Shown: positions 33,400 through 45,400 of the stretch, piece by piece
Position numbering within the stretch: position 1 is the first letter of the stretch
Layout of the letters: every line of letters begins with the position of its first letter
DNA from: Cerrena zonata
Lineage: Eukaryota; Basidiomycota; Agaricomycetes; Polyporales; Cerrenaceae
DNA length: 64,000 bases
Assembly: GCA_038087015.1 (NCBI GenBank)
Contig: JASBNA010000007.1
Coordinates: 1,240,001-1,304,000, forward strand
Direction of reading: 5' to 3'
Program-made: the position numbers and the translations under genes
The notes under the pieces: generated by a model
Told to the model about the DNA's origin: nothing
What the model saw: only the letters and a program-made list of their open reading frames with translations
The model's database searches: none

Positions 33400-36340
33400 A
33401 GGCTTCTTCTAGCCAATGGGGAAGAGGAGGAGGGGGACGGCGTTCTTTCGGCATCTTCCCACTGCGGCAGCATATACATATGTTTTTTCTTTTTCTCTTT
33501 CCTGTCTTTTGCTTCCTTGAGAGAGGAAAGTATCTTCCGAGAGCCTGGGCTTTCCAACCGGCGAACCAATGACGAGAGTTCGATGTAACGACAAGGAACG
33601 CGAGAGAGCATCATTTTTTTCTTCTTCTAAGCACCCAGGAGCCAATGAGGGGGCTCGTAGGGACGGGGATTCAGACTGCATTTGGACGTTCGCACCTAGT
33701 TGGGAAGGGGAAATTGTGATACCCTAGGTTGTGCTTGCGAAGGGTCGGGACCAATGAGATGCCTAGAAAGTCGGGTAGAGATTCCACCTATCGCAATCAA
33801 GCGGGAACGTGCACTATAACACTAACCTTGTCTTAACTGTTACTATAAGCCCGGTACTGTATCATTCAAAAGGCGTACCTTAGAGCTAAACCAATCATAG
33901 ACTCAGACCCGACTCGGATTTGGACTAAGACTAAACCCACTCGAGCTTGAAGTACGTGCCCGGCGGCACAAAACCGAAAATCCGGGGTAAGGACTCTTAA
34001 GACATAATAAACAAGCCACTATCTCTCTCGCTTAACAGAAAAAGAAACAGACAGGCAAAGTTAGCGTTACGGTAAGAGCCTACCCATATGCATAAAAGCA
34101 TAAAACGTCCTTCCCGCCCACAACCGCAACCGCGTGGTTGGTTAAATTTATTTCTATACTTCCTCTATTGAATTGAATTGGGCGCAGGTGATTTCTGGAG
34201 AGGGGAAGTGATGTGCATAGGGAGGCGAGGAGGGGGGCGGGATAAGCGAGCGTTTCAAGTTTTTTTTACCGAGCATTTGCCTGTACCGAGTGTATAGCGC
34301 AGAACGGTATAATGCGGACCGTGGAACGGGCTGAGCGAGATACATACCGGGTGCGATACAGGAAGAGGCTGGAAGCGACGAGTAGTAAGGGGTTGGTGGC
34401 GCGGGTGATGTTCGCTTGGGGAGCCCTAGGCGAGTAAGTAATCAAGCAACAGGCAACGAGTGGGGGCTGTGGACCGGGGTCTAGGTTGGGTTGGGTGGGG
34501 TTTACTATGTTGGGATGGACGGAGTAGTGGATATGGATATGGTATGAACGTGAACGTGAACATGGAGACAAAAACATATGCATATGGAGGCGGACATCAT
34601 GTGTTTAGAAGCATGATCATTAGGAGGGGATATACCGAAACATCATCATGCATGCATCTGAACAAGATGGCCTGACCTCAAAATGCGGGAGATGGAAAGG
34701 GAAGAGAGATGGGTTGGAGATAGGGACCTGTTTATTATCACTGAGCATCCGTATTATTCATCTATTCAGGAGAGATCTTGCGTATTATGAATGGTCGCAT
34801 GTAAGGTCAGATGGACATGGTTTTGTTGTTTGAGATGGAATAGACGGAACTCGGACGGATGGATTTTTCGCTCTCGCTCTCTTTCGGTGATGGGTATCGA
34901 GATTGCAATGGTTTTGTGATGGTCGTGAATGTGTTGGGATTGAGACTGTATGCACGTTCAATACTCTACCTCAGAGTTCGGTCAGGCGAGACCGGCAGCT
35001 GGTAGTTTTTGGTAATCCGGCGTAATAAAGAGTCGAAGGCAGAGGGGTTCTTTCGGTTATCCAAACCTCGATGCTTTGAGCTCAAGGTTCGATATTCGGC
35101 GAATGATTCATTTGCAAAACGAGAGAGAGTCGGGTTTGCAGATTGCAGATTTCGGACTAGGTAGTGGAGTGGAGTACGACAGACGGGATGAGAGCGAAGG
35201 GGACAGAAGGTTTTCGCTTGGAAGTGGTAGTAGGATAGCCAATCAGTTAGTGAACGTGAAGTGAGAAGAGGAGAGGAAAAAAGCGTGAGGGCGAGAAGAT
35301 TCGGTAAGGATTTTTTTTGGGAGAGACTTTGATTTAGGTTGACACCGAGGAAGCCTTGAGAGACAGAGAGGGTTGAGATTGAGAGAGGGAGAGAACGTAG
35401 AAGGGGGGAATGGAATGGTGGCTTGCGACTAGTTGCGTCGTGGTGAGATGCATATGGAAATGCAAGGATGTCAGGACCGGGTTGTCGATTGAATTCTCAC
35501 CGCGGACAGATGATGATGAGATATGTAAACGATGGGACCAATACAAAAAAAAGGGAACACGAGGAATAGACTCGAGGGGTGTTTGTAAAAGAGCGTCATT
35601 GAGAAAGAGGGAGACGTAATGGAGGGAAACGGTGTTGCTATTGGATGTATGGAGATTTACATATTTTGCATCTTTTTACATATCAGTATCGGGCTAGTGG
35701 GCCAATGAGCGGGCGAGATGGGGGGAAGGAAAAGTGAAGGAATAGAGAAGGGACGGAAGAGACAAATGCGGGAGGGAGGGAAAACGAGGGGAAGAGTTGG
35801 AGGATGGGAGGATGGGATTGGACGGAGGAAGTGAGAGCTGGTAGCCTGGACCTTGGGATGACATGGGAGGAAGCCATGGGATAATGGGGGAAAGGGATGG
35901 TGAGTACCGAGTCTGGACGGGTGGAGCAGGTGAGGCTTGTGGTAAAGAGATGAGGGACATGCGGACCGAGATATTGTGGCGGGATGGGTAGGATGGGTAA
36001 CGATGTGAGGCTTGTGATACGGGGACGATAGCGGAACATAGGGAGTGCAGAGTCATGGAGGTGGAGAGTCATGGTGGCAAGAAAGTCATGGGGAGAGGGG
36101 CGGAAAGAGGGAGGTGTAGAGGATGTCGGGGGAGGTGCAGACTGGAGGAGCTGCGGGACGGCGAGGGACGGTGGGACATGGACCGGGGAAAGAGGACGAG
36201 GGGATGATTGGATCTGAGGGAGGGAGAGACGGCAAGGACCGAGCACCGATGCGATCTGGCTGGCGATGCGATCTGGGATCTGAGATGAACTGGCGCCGGA
36301 AAAGGAGCGGGGATGTGATTGGCCGCTGGAAGACCCTAGG
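33400..36340. other. Purine-rich stretch upstream of the Ecl1-family gene
   Basis: From about 33.4 kb and strongly from 35.64 to 36.33 kb the plus strand is dominated by G and A. It contains several CCAATGAG sites (33642, 33751, 35702) plus related CCAATGAC and CCAATGGG. On the minus strand it creates a 187-residue Ser/Pro frame (35683-36246) that I treat as an artefact of composition. It is probably the upstream region of the gene at 36503. Confidence 0.45.
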
Positions 36341-36502
36341 CCGATAAAAGCTTCGACCTTGCCATCCCCTGTTCGTCTTCCCTCCCCACAATCATCGGCG
36401 CTTCACCGTCTTGTTCATCCCTCCTCCTGATCTCTGTCTCTCAGCAGGCCTATTAAAGGCTCCCATTCCACTACTCCCCGGAGTTGCTCCCCCTCCGCAA
36501 CC

Positions 36503-38358
36503 ATGACAGACATCGACATCGCTTTCGATACCACTTGGTGTCCCGTCTGCACACGGCAGATTCTCCCCAAACGCATTCAAGTCCCAGTGGCACCACCACC
36601 TCCGCCTCCTGCTACTCCTGCGCCCCCACCTTCACCTACCCGTATGTATCATTAACACTCGCTTCTTACCCCACACTCATTCCTTCCAGAATCCAAAGCA
36701 GATGTTGCCCCACGCGTACAAAGAAGCAAGAACGGCACTGTTCGTCGTTCTAACCACGGGCTTGTTCGCGGCACAGGTCGCATACAGCCCAATGGTGCTC
36801 TCAAACGCTCCGATCCCACAAAGGAGCAACATCTCCCTGAAAAGAAGGTCATTGCCGAACCTGCTCCTGAACCAGCTCGTCCCCGCACAAGAACCATCAT
36901 TGACCAGAGCCCCATTCCTCTCTACTGCTCTGATGAGTGCCGTATGGCAGACCTCCAGTCGTCCTTTGGCTCTGTAAGCCTCGACTACAACCCAGATCGT
37001 CATCGCTCGCCACCCCTTCCTCCTGTTCCTCAGAACTCGCTCGATGATCTCGCGAGCCACAGCGACTCTAGTTCCTCCTCGACCTCGGTCTCCGTTTCCG
37101 CGACGGAATCAACAAACATCTTTGCCAATCTTCCTCCGTCCCCCTATCCCGAGAACCCGGGTCCTGCAGGTTCCAATGTCATCAAAAATCAAGCCGAGGC
37201 TTGTCGCCTCGCCTCTGCACGTGCCTACGCTGCATTGCAGTCCATCTACGACCTCCCTCCCCCACCTCCACCGCCACTTGTGCGCACCAATACTGCCTCC
37301 TCTTCATCTTCCGATGAAATCCCGAACGATTACCAGAGCGGTGTGATGATGGCCGCGAAACGTATTGGCGATGCACTTATTCGTCGTCCCCAGCCCAAGA
37401 AGAGGCCTTCATGGGCCACACCTCAGTCGGCGTTGAGCACCCAATATGCTCTCGACAACTTGCAGAAGCGTGAGGTCATCCCCGGATGGACTGACGGCTC
37501 GCATGCCTGGCGGTCACATGTCTACTCCTTCGCGCCCCCTCCAAAGGACGGTGTGTACAACCCTAACATCTCTGCCGCAGATGATCCTGCATTGAAGGCA
37601 TACCGCGGTCACGTCTCGACTCCTCTGCGCTCAAAGGGTGTCTACTCTACAGTCACCGACACTTCTGTTGGTGTCACTTCTTCATCTTCGTCTTTGGTCA
37701 TGAACCCTACTCCCTCTTCTTCCAAGTCGAAGGTCACTGACCGTTCACAATCGAACGTCGAGGAGCTCTACTCCAAGTTTTCAGCCTCCCTCAACAGGCG
37801 TTGCGAGTCTCGCCAATCACTTAACCGCGGCCCGCGCTCGACTTCGCCTACCGGTAGCACACGTTCTCTTCCAACGACTATCGGCTCAAGCCGTCGTCGC
37901 GAAGTACCACTCGTCGCTCCGGGTGCCGAGGGCAGGTTGCTTGTGCCGGATGTGAAGATGCGCAGAGTCTCGAGTAGTGGAAGTGAAACACATGGGTTTG
38001 CGAGGAAGAAGAGTCCGTTGAGCAGACACGGAAGCGAAATGAGTGTCATTGAAGATGAGGCCGAGGATGAGGTTCCCGTTACGAGGAGCTCAAAGGGCAA
38101 GAAGCCCGTTGAGGGTGAGTTATATGGTTCTTTTTGTCAATTGCACAAGGAACTAACTCGGTTTCGTTTCTTCTAGCGAGATCATGGTCTTACTCCGATG
38201 TAACCTACCCAATTCTCCAAATTCCAGTCAAGGAAACGAGAATCGAGCGGAGGATTATCGATGGCGTCGAGCAAGACGTCGAGGTCATTGTTGAGGTCAT
38301 TCCCGAGAGGAAGCGCCTCTTCCTCTTCGCTGACGAGCCTTGCCCGCGTCGTCGTTAG
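36503..38358 (+). CDS. Ecl1-family (life-span regulatory) zinc protein
   Basis: Three exons (36503-36641, 36690-38114, 38177-38358) give 581 residues. The N-terminal ITDIDIAFDTTW-like start (MTDIDIAFDTTW here) with WCPVC (C13, C16), and later LYCSDECRMAD (C126, C130), form a split two-plus-two cysteine pair like that of the fungal Ecl1 family. In yeasts those small proteins extend chronological lifespan when overexpressed and respond to nutrients. In basidiomycetes the motif sits in much longer proteins, as here. Everything after about residue 150 is Ser/Pro-rich and low in complexity, with basic stretches (KKRPSWATP, SSRRREVPL) that could be nuclear signals. The C-terminal 60 residues (RSWSYSDVTYPILQIPVKET onward) look conserved and partly structured. 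Family assignment is from motif memory. The exact role, probably gene regulation or nutrient signalling, is inferred. Confidence 0.8.
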
Positions 38359-39430
38359 TCGACTTGTCTTCTCTCATCGTCTCCGTCATCTTGCATTGCC
38401 TCGTATCGCATCGGAATTAATACCCTACCGCGCCGCCCTCAATCATCAAGTTTACTCATTCGATATACTCACCTTACGCGTATACCAAGCCAGGCGTACC
38501 TGACGAATTCAATACCATACTACCTTCATCTTCATACCCTATCCACCCGTCTCAATTACGACGATCTACGACTGACTTGTTTCGTTATTGCTATCCTCCC
38601 CCATCCTCGCATTGGACCCTGCACTTTACTCATCCACTCATCCCTCTCATCTACTCATCGTCATCATCTCACCCCCACTTGCACCTGCACCTTTGCTCTC
38701 ACTCGTCGTCGTCACTCATCAATGCATCCATTCGTCTAGTCTGGTCTGGTTCCCACGTCGTCCGCACAACCCTCCTAATTCCCGCACGTATTAACGAAAA
38801 TGTGCCATATCCTATCGTCGTCTCATACCTAACGCGTTCCCTCCACATTGGCTCTGCGGAGCTTGTACCATTTTGTATCAACATCGACCGGTCAATTCTC
38901 CGTCACGGCTCTCGTTCCTTCTGGTTTTCCTTCTCAATTCCAATCTCTCGTTTTCTCAAGTCTCTCTCAAATCGCGCTTTCGTTTTCGACTTTCCCAATC
39001 TCGATTTCCTTTGTACTTTTATACACCATCAAATTCATACCACCTCTTCGCGGACGGGGTCACCACCGTTCGCTGTTTACCCATTGTCTCTCTCACATGC
39101 TCTAACTCCTTGATACCTTACGACTCGTCGATTTTTTCCTTATGGACGTTTTATTACACCAAATCTCATTTCTCCGCATATCCAATTCTTCGCATTCTCA
39201 TACAAGCAATGAACAGTCGGTTCTGTTTTTTGGGGGCTCCAATAACTCTCTGGGATTGTGTTTTTTCTTTCTTTGTGTTTTCATTGCTCTCGACAAATTT
39301 ATCATCTCTTTTTGTTTTGGATTTTTGGATTCTTGTATATATTGTATTGTAAATAGCCGTGTACGATATCTTGGGCGAACAACGAAACGAGCTTATACCC
39401 TCTCAAACTTGTGTGATGTGTGCAGGTGAA
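38359..39430. other. C/T-rich region after the Ecl1-family gene, probable long 3' UTR
   Basis: The plus strand is rich in C and T for about 1 kb, the mirror of the purine-rich upstream side. Open frames (for example 38577-39113) are Ser/His/Pro-rich and look like composition artefacts. A TTGTAAATAGC sequence near 39349 could be part of a polyadenylation region. Confidence 0.45.
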
Positions 39431-42400
39431 CTTCCTCTAGTGAGTTTTGACGGATGTTGAAGTGGTGGTTGTCTCGACGTCATAGGTACGGTAATGACTT
39501 TGCGTGTCGACGGAAGTATTTCACATACTTAGTTCGACTGTGGTACCACTATACCAGCCACACAACCAACCGTGGCCACCACTAGCACTTGGCGATCCTC
39601 GGACTCCACTTCAGTCGGACGAGTGTACCTCATCCCACTGGCCACTATCCACTAACTCGCACAACGTATGATCCGCCGAATTATCATAAAATCACCACCA
39701 GTTCGCCGTCCGAGTCCTGAGTCCACCTCTCTAAATATATTTATATATATAGTTATATTAGAACACAACACAATTCAATCCTTAACTCCTCCGTAGTTAC
39801 AAGTAGGTATCGAATGCAGATGCGAACCCGCGCCCGTTGAGGAAAACGGTTTGACGGAAGAAGGGTCGGATGTGCGGTCCTTCGACCTTGGGATGGGTGT
39901 GGTTTGTGGTTCGTGCTATACTTACTATGGTCGTTGAGTACTCACTGACTACCTGACCTGTGAATTGGAATTGTATGTATATATTATGTATTGCGTTATG
40001 GTCCCATCTCTCATCCCATCCCCTCGAACTCAGAGTTCAGAGTTTCAGTGTCAGCGTGTCGATGTCAACCCCCGATAATCCCATAACCCAATCATACATC
40101 TCGGGTATGTATTTGTATTATATGATCTATAATTACAGTTCAGTTTGTTGAGATATACATAAACTGCCACTGATATACTGATACTGATATAAAAAGAATA
40201 ATCCGAACAGAAAGAACGCCACCTCCTTTATTCCAACTTTATTTCCAGCAGCCCTGGCAGTGTGAAGCTGAAAGGAGGGTTCCCGTGTGTCCGCCCATCA
40301 GGTTTCTTTACGTTGTAAAGCCATCAATGGGCCCATCAGGGATTCAGAAGACTCCCGTAAGGGACGGTTCGTCGCTCCGGATCCGTAGTTCCCTACTGCG
40401 TAAGGTTGAGTTACGATGCTTGTACCGCGGGACAGGGATGGTAGTGGATTATTGACGGAAAAGTAAGTATGGGGACTCCAGAGCCCAGAGTCCTTTGCTT
40501 ATGCTCATGATATGTCCTCGAGCCCTATTGGCATGTCGACCGCGTAGTTTGGTTGACTCAGAGTCATGTGCGTAGTGGACAGCCAAGTCCTCGAGAACAT
40601 ACTAACATGAATCATTTCGAGAGGCAGTCTGACAAAGAGCCTGAGCCTGAGTTGCATACACACCAATGAACATTGGCACATTGGCAGTACGTCTTGGTCT
40701 TGGTGTTCCCGGGTCTTGAACCGCTAGGATCTGATCCTTTGTTTTAAATTTGTTACATCGAGGTAGGACATACGCTTGACGGCGGGATCGTCTTCAGGAT
40801 AGGAAACGGATCAGTGTGCACTGTGGGTCAATGTCTTTCGAAACACAAGTTGTCAGGTCAGGTACCATCCTACCACACAGTTTTTTTCTCCTGATTCCTG
40901 AACAAGATGAAGCAGCATCATGAACAGCGTGAACATCGCGGATCATAAAATCTCATAGCGATCTTCACTGAGAAGGGATCGTGATTCGGGATCTACCTCA
41001 TTTTTAATGTTTTACGAGAGTTTTCTGGTTCTCATGCTAAGTATACTGTATCTTGTGTTCGTGTAGGCTGCTCACTTACGTTACAGTTACACACTCATGG
41101 ACGAAAGATGCATGTGTGTGCTGCATTGTCCTGTACCATCAACGGTACACAAGGTTTCAAATATTCTGTCTTGCGTAATATTATATATTATCGCGATTGC
41201 AGCTGTAAGAAATGAGATCCTTAAGTCCTGAGAAGCGGAGGTATTTTTTGCGGTTGGTAACAAGATCAAATTGGATGGCGATCCTTTTGGTTTCCCTCGT
41301 CTGCCCCTTGCGGTCTTGTCTCGACGGCGATCTTTGAGAGACAGGCTTGGCACCCATAACAAGTCGCCAGAGGTCGCCTGTCGCGACTGTAGACAACAAC
41401 AAGGTCGGTTGTTGGAGTGAGGGACTTGTGCACTTGTGCTAGGACGTTAGAGGAATATTGTTTATGTGCTTTTAGTGCCGTTGCTGTTGTTACCCACACC
41501 CTATTGTCGAGAGACTTCAATTCCATATTCCGTTTGTCTAAACGGTCCACATGTTTGAAAATACTTCCGTTGCCGCGGCAAATTAGTTGCTCGACAAAGG
41601 GAAACATGCAACAAGGACAATTTTCAAACCAATCGACACTAGTACTAGTGAGAGCAGGACTAGAGCCAATGAGAGCGAGAGGAGGAGTTAAAGGTTTGTA
41701 CCGCCATCTACCGCCGGCACTGAACTTCAGGAGAGAGTGATCCAGAAGGTGGCGACGGGGTCTCGACTGTGGTCATCGAGGTTGAACGATTCAAGCAACG
41801 CGGACGGTCTATGCGCCGCCCTTTTGCCTGATTGGCTCGGCGGTGGCGTGTCAAATTGCAATGTGATTACTCTGATGTTTTTTTCGTGTTTATTTCAGGG
41901 AAGGGCGGGTGGGATTCAACATAGAGACCGAATGGTGCAACCGTCTAAGAACTAGTGCATACGTTGGTATGTCATATGTATCAAGGGGCCGTTCGCTAGA
42001 GAAACAAACAAACTGAAGCGAGCAAAGGCAAATAGCAAATCGGAGATAGTTTACGGCTCCGAAGCATTGGCAAGCTGGGTCCATGCAAAGGCTGACGACA
42101 TATTCAAGCCTCAGGAGAGCTGGGACTTCAATCGCCGAGTCGATTGTTGTCCTGACCGTCTTATTCCCGCCCGTTGTGGCTTGCTGCAAGGTGGACATCT
42201 CCAGCCCGATCTCGCAGGTGGTTAGCTAAATGTAGTAATTCCGCGCACGGTTGATCTCTTGAGCACAGCTGAGCCATTGGACGCCAGGGGAAAGGGGGTT
42301 CGGCGAGGGATCATATCAGTGGCCACTGAGAGCCTGTGATTTACACGGATTTTTTGAGGCATTTTCTTGACATAGGATCTCGAAAGGCGGGAGGGCCCAG

Positions 42401-45400
42401 GGTTGAACGCTGACTGATGATCGTATTTGGAATCCTGAGAAGGTCGTCTAGACAGCAGCTCGATGCAGCCGGTGTGCATGCATATGGCCTAAGGAGAGAC
42501 AGACAAACACACATTCTGTCGCGGATTAGCGTGCATGAGACTTTCATGGGAAGCCGGACGACTTTCATTTCCGAGGATATGATTGACTTGAACCGGACAA
42601 AGCAGATGATTATTGTGTGCTTAGATCGAGAAGGTCCTTTGTTATGATTAGAAGCAGACAATACACAAAGGTAATTAAACACAAGAGAATATATAAAAAT
42701 GGACCAATGGGTGATGCTTCGATGACCGAAGGTAATTGGAAGCACAGAACAGCGAGGCCTATTGAGTTGGGCGAGACTTTAGAATTTGGGGCACGGAATG
42801 TATAGGCGGGAATGATTGACCTCGAGGGAGAAATGAGAGATAGCGTGGTTTGACGTACAAGCTTTAGATCTCAGTTGTCGGAAGGACGGGAGCAGCATAT
42901 GGAAAGGTGCAAGATAACGCAGTGTAGTGGCGATATGCTAAAAGCTCCAAAGATATCCTGATATAGGGTTGACGTACAGAGGCGTGAGGGTTGATCGTTC
43001 AACAAAAGTACCTCAGGGTAGCAGGGCTCGTTTGTACGTATTTTAGACATAAGATGCCTAAAGCTTGAAGGAACGGATTAACTCCGAACACCAGACCGGT
43101 CATTCCGGCAAGTCTACAAGTTCTAAAGCCTTGTTCATGACAAACATGAGAAAGACAAGATGAGAAACGACGTCAGGGAAAGACAAGGAAGGAGTCATAA
43201 TGAAATCGATGCCTCTATATACAATACCACCATTTCTTTGTGGGGAAGTAAGCGTTCTGGCATCGATATGGTTGATTGGCTAAAAGAGGTTCGAGTGATC
43301 GAGACAGGTCCGAATGAGCGGACGGTAGTCCATCCTGTTGCGATACGGACCGCAAACGGTATGATAATCCGGTCCACGGTCCACGAAATTTCTGAAAATA
43401 ACGAGGGTGAATAAACGTCGGGCATGAACAAATGTCGAGTGTCTGGACCTATGCACCTGCCCGACCTGCCCTGGCGGAAGTGCTCACAAGGGACTGATTC
43501 GGATAAAAGACCGACACAGTTATCACGGGAAAATTGAAATTCTGGTTGAAACGGTGAGGCGCAAGAGGAAATCAGGCGGAAGCGGCTCACCGAGTTACAA
43601 ACAGTTTTCGTCACTAGTAGCAACTGGTAGCGGTGTCGAATGCGTCCCGATGAGGTCGTTGGAGCCCCGAAAGGTTCGGAATGGATGGTAAGAATCTCAA
43701 CGTTCAACCGTTGATGGTCCGGTGCCTGCGCGGTGGCGGTACGCTACACCACGCCTTGAATATGCATCCATGCATTGGAGGAGTCGTGAAAGGTTCTTGA
43801 CTGGCATCACTTGTTCCGAACCGTCATGCGTCACAGAAAGAGGACAAAGTTGAGTTCCTACTTACTCTGAGTTATGCCAACTCAAGAACCAAATCCAAAG
43901 AGGATTATCATGTTCTGTTCTCGGGATAGTCTACACATGCACACGATAGAGTTGAGATTGACTTGGTCGAGGTTGCGAGCCCACGGTGACGTCGAAAGTC
44001 CAGTAACCTGGTGACGTCATTGCGTTGTAAAAACGGGCGCCTAGACGTACATAGCAACTCTGCAAGTGGCCATCACTCTCTTACACTTGACCAGGGACAA
44101 TCGCCGCCGCAGAGCAACATATGATCTCGTCCAAATTCAAACCGTCTCCACTTGAATATGCATACCACTCTGGGACTTTTCCGGCCAGGTCTAGGGTCGG
44201 TTCAAGGTCAGAAGACCTACCAGCGCATACTGTGCTATCCATACTTGTCCTCATCTTCGCAGCATCTTGACTAAAAAGGGTTTACATGAACCATCCAGAG
44301 CAGTTTGTCTTCACATTATGGCTCCCTTGAACTCATTTCATCCCTTCTCAGATTTACAGGTTCCGATGATAGTGGTTCCGTCCTGCGCAGTCGCTTGGAT
44401 AACACCGCATGTGGATACATATGAATCCTGTCTTTGGGACGGTGTTCATGGACTACGCTGCCAAATGAAGTGGAAAACACTCATCTCAGAAATCGAAATG
44501 CATGTGGATTTATTACACGCTATATACTTGGTCTTCACAAGATCGTGCCGAACCCGGAACTAATGGTTCGCTGCTTTCCATTCTAGCATTTCAACGACAC
44601 AGAAGTACACAGAAGCTCTGCCTGGCTCTGGAACTGATGAACGAGACCATTCTACAAGCGCTACTGTACACGGCGACCACTTCTGACGCTCTTTGAACTG
44701 TTTCCTCGAGACTTTCGTGTTGGTTATGTTTACTTTCTAAGATCTTCTACGCCCCTCATGGTATCCAAGGCACAATCTGAACGTTAACAATGATGTACAT
44801 GATAGTCGTCGACACAGAAGTTGCCACACATCGCGTATACCATTAACAGTAGAATGGCCAGCGTTCTGGGACCGCTAATTATACAAATATTCGATCGACA
44901 ACCTGTCAGCCGCGCGTATGTCTAGTGCCTCTGACCTCCTTTGGTCCAGCCTGGATTCCATCTGGAATGCCCTTCTACACTTGGGAACTAGTGACAGACG
45001 AATCATATGTAACATTTGTTTCTTGCGGGATCACCTCACAGATGTGTTCTCCAGATCAAAAAGACCGAGCCATTGTCTGTTACAAGGATACACCATTTTG
45101 GTCGCTGATACGAGTTCGAAGCCCGTTACAGGTGCTTCTACACGTCATTAGACGTTTAGTATCACCGTTGAGCCAAGCAAAACTAACCTATTGGAATAGT
45201 CACGTCTATTAAAAATTTCAATTGCTTACCCCTGTATGACTCGTCAATTGAATTGGTATGCTCTCTAGTTCATCAATCATTCGTATGCTCATCGGTCTAG
45301 ACTAGGCATGGGCAATGATGTGATTCGTTCACAAGCTGTACGTCTCTTCAAAGCTTATGTATTTGCAAAGTGATACGACCCATGACAATGTTGATCATGA

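Larger units (their letters stand above)
18641..36502. other. Gene desert, about 17.9 kb
   Basis: I see no gene here that I can support. Open frames are short, with no family motifs and no coherent splice sets. Base composition is balanced and CpG is not visibly depleted, so it does not look like RIP-mutated transposon DNA. I find no rRNA, no tRNA cloverleaf and no long terminal repeats. Separately noted pieces are a relic candidate at 27955-28580, weak short repeats near 26430-26700 and 30730-30890, and a purine-rich stretch from about 33400 to the Ecl1-family gene. It may be old decayed DNA or an unusually long regulatory region. Confidence 0.55.

Noticed and set aside
35683..36246. 187-residue minus-strand open frame, Ser/Pro-rich
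   Set aside because: It is made by the purine-rich composition and has no family content or splice logic.
18641..36502. RIP-mutated transposon array
   Set aside because: The region is not AT-rich and CpG is still common; no terminal repeats or transposase motifs are visible.
38577..39113. 178-residue frame after the Ecl1-family gene
   Set aside because: Low-complexity Ser/His/Pro content from the C/T-rich 3' region.
39808..39842. T-arm-like GGTTCG word suggesting a tRNA
   Set aside because: The stem around the loop does not pair, and no acceptor or anticodon arm can be drawn.
43160..43707. 84-residue plus-strand frame and 170-residue minus-strand frame in the second desert
   Set aside because: The two overlap on opposite strands, and neither has a recognised domain or gene-like flanks. 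The plus frame is the more plausible, but I cannot support it.
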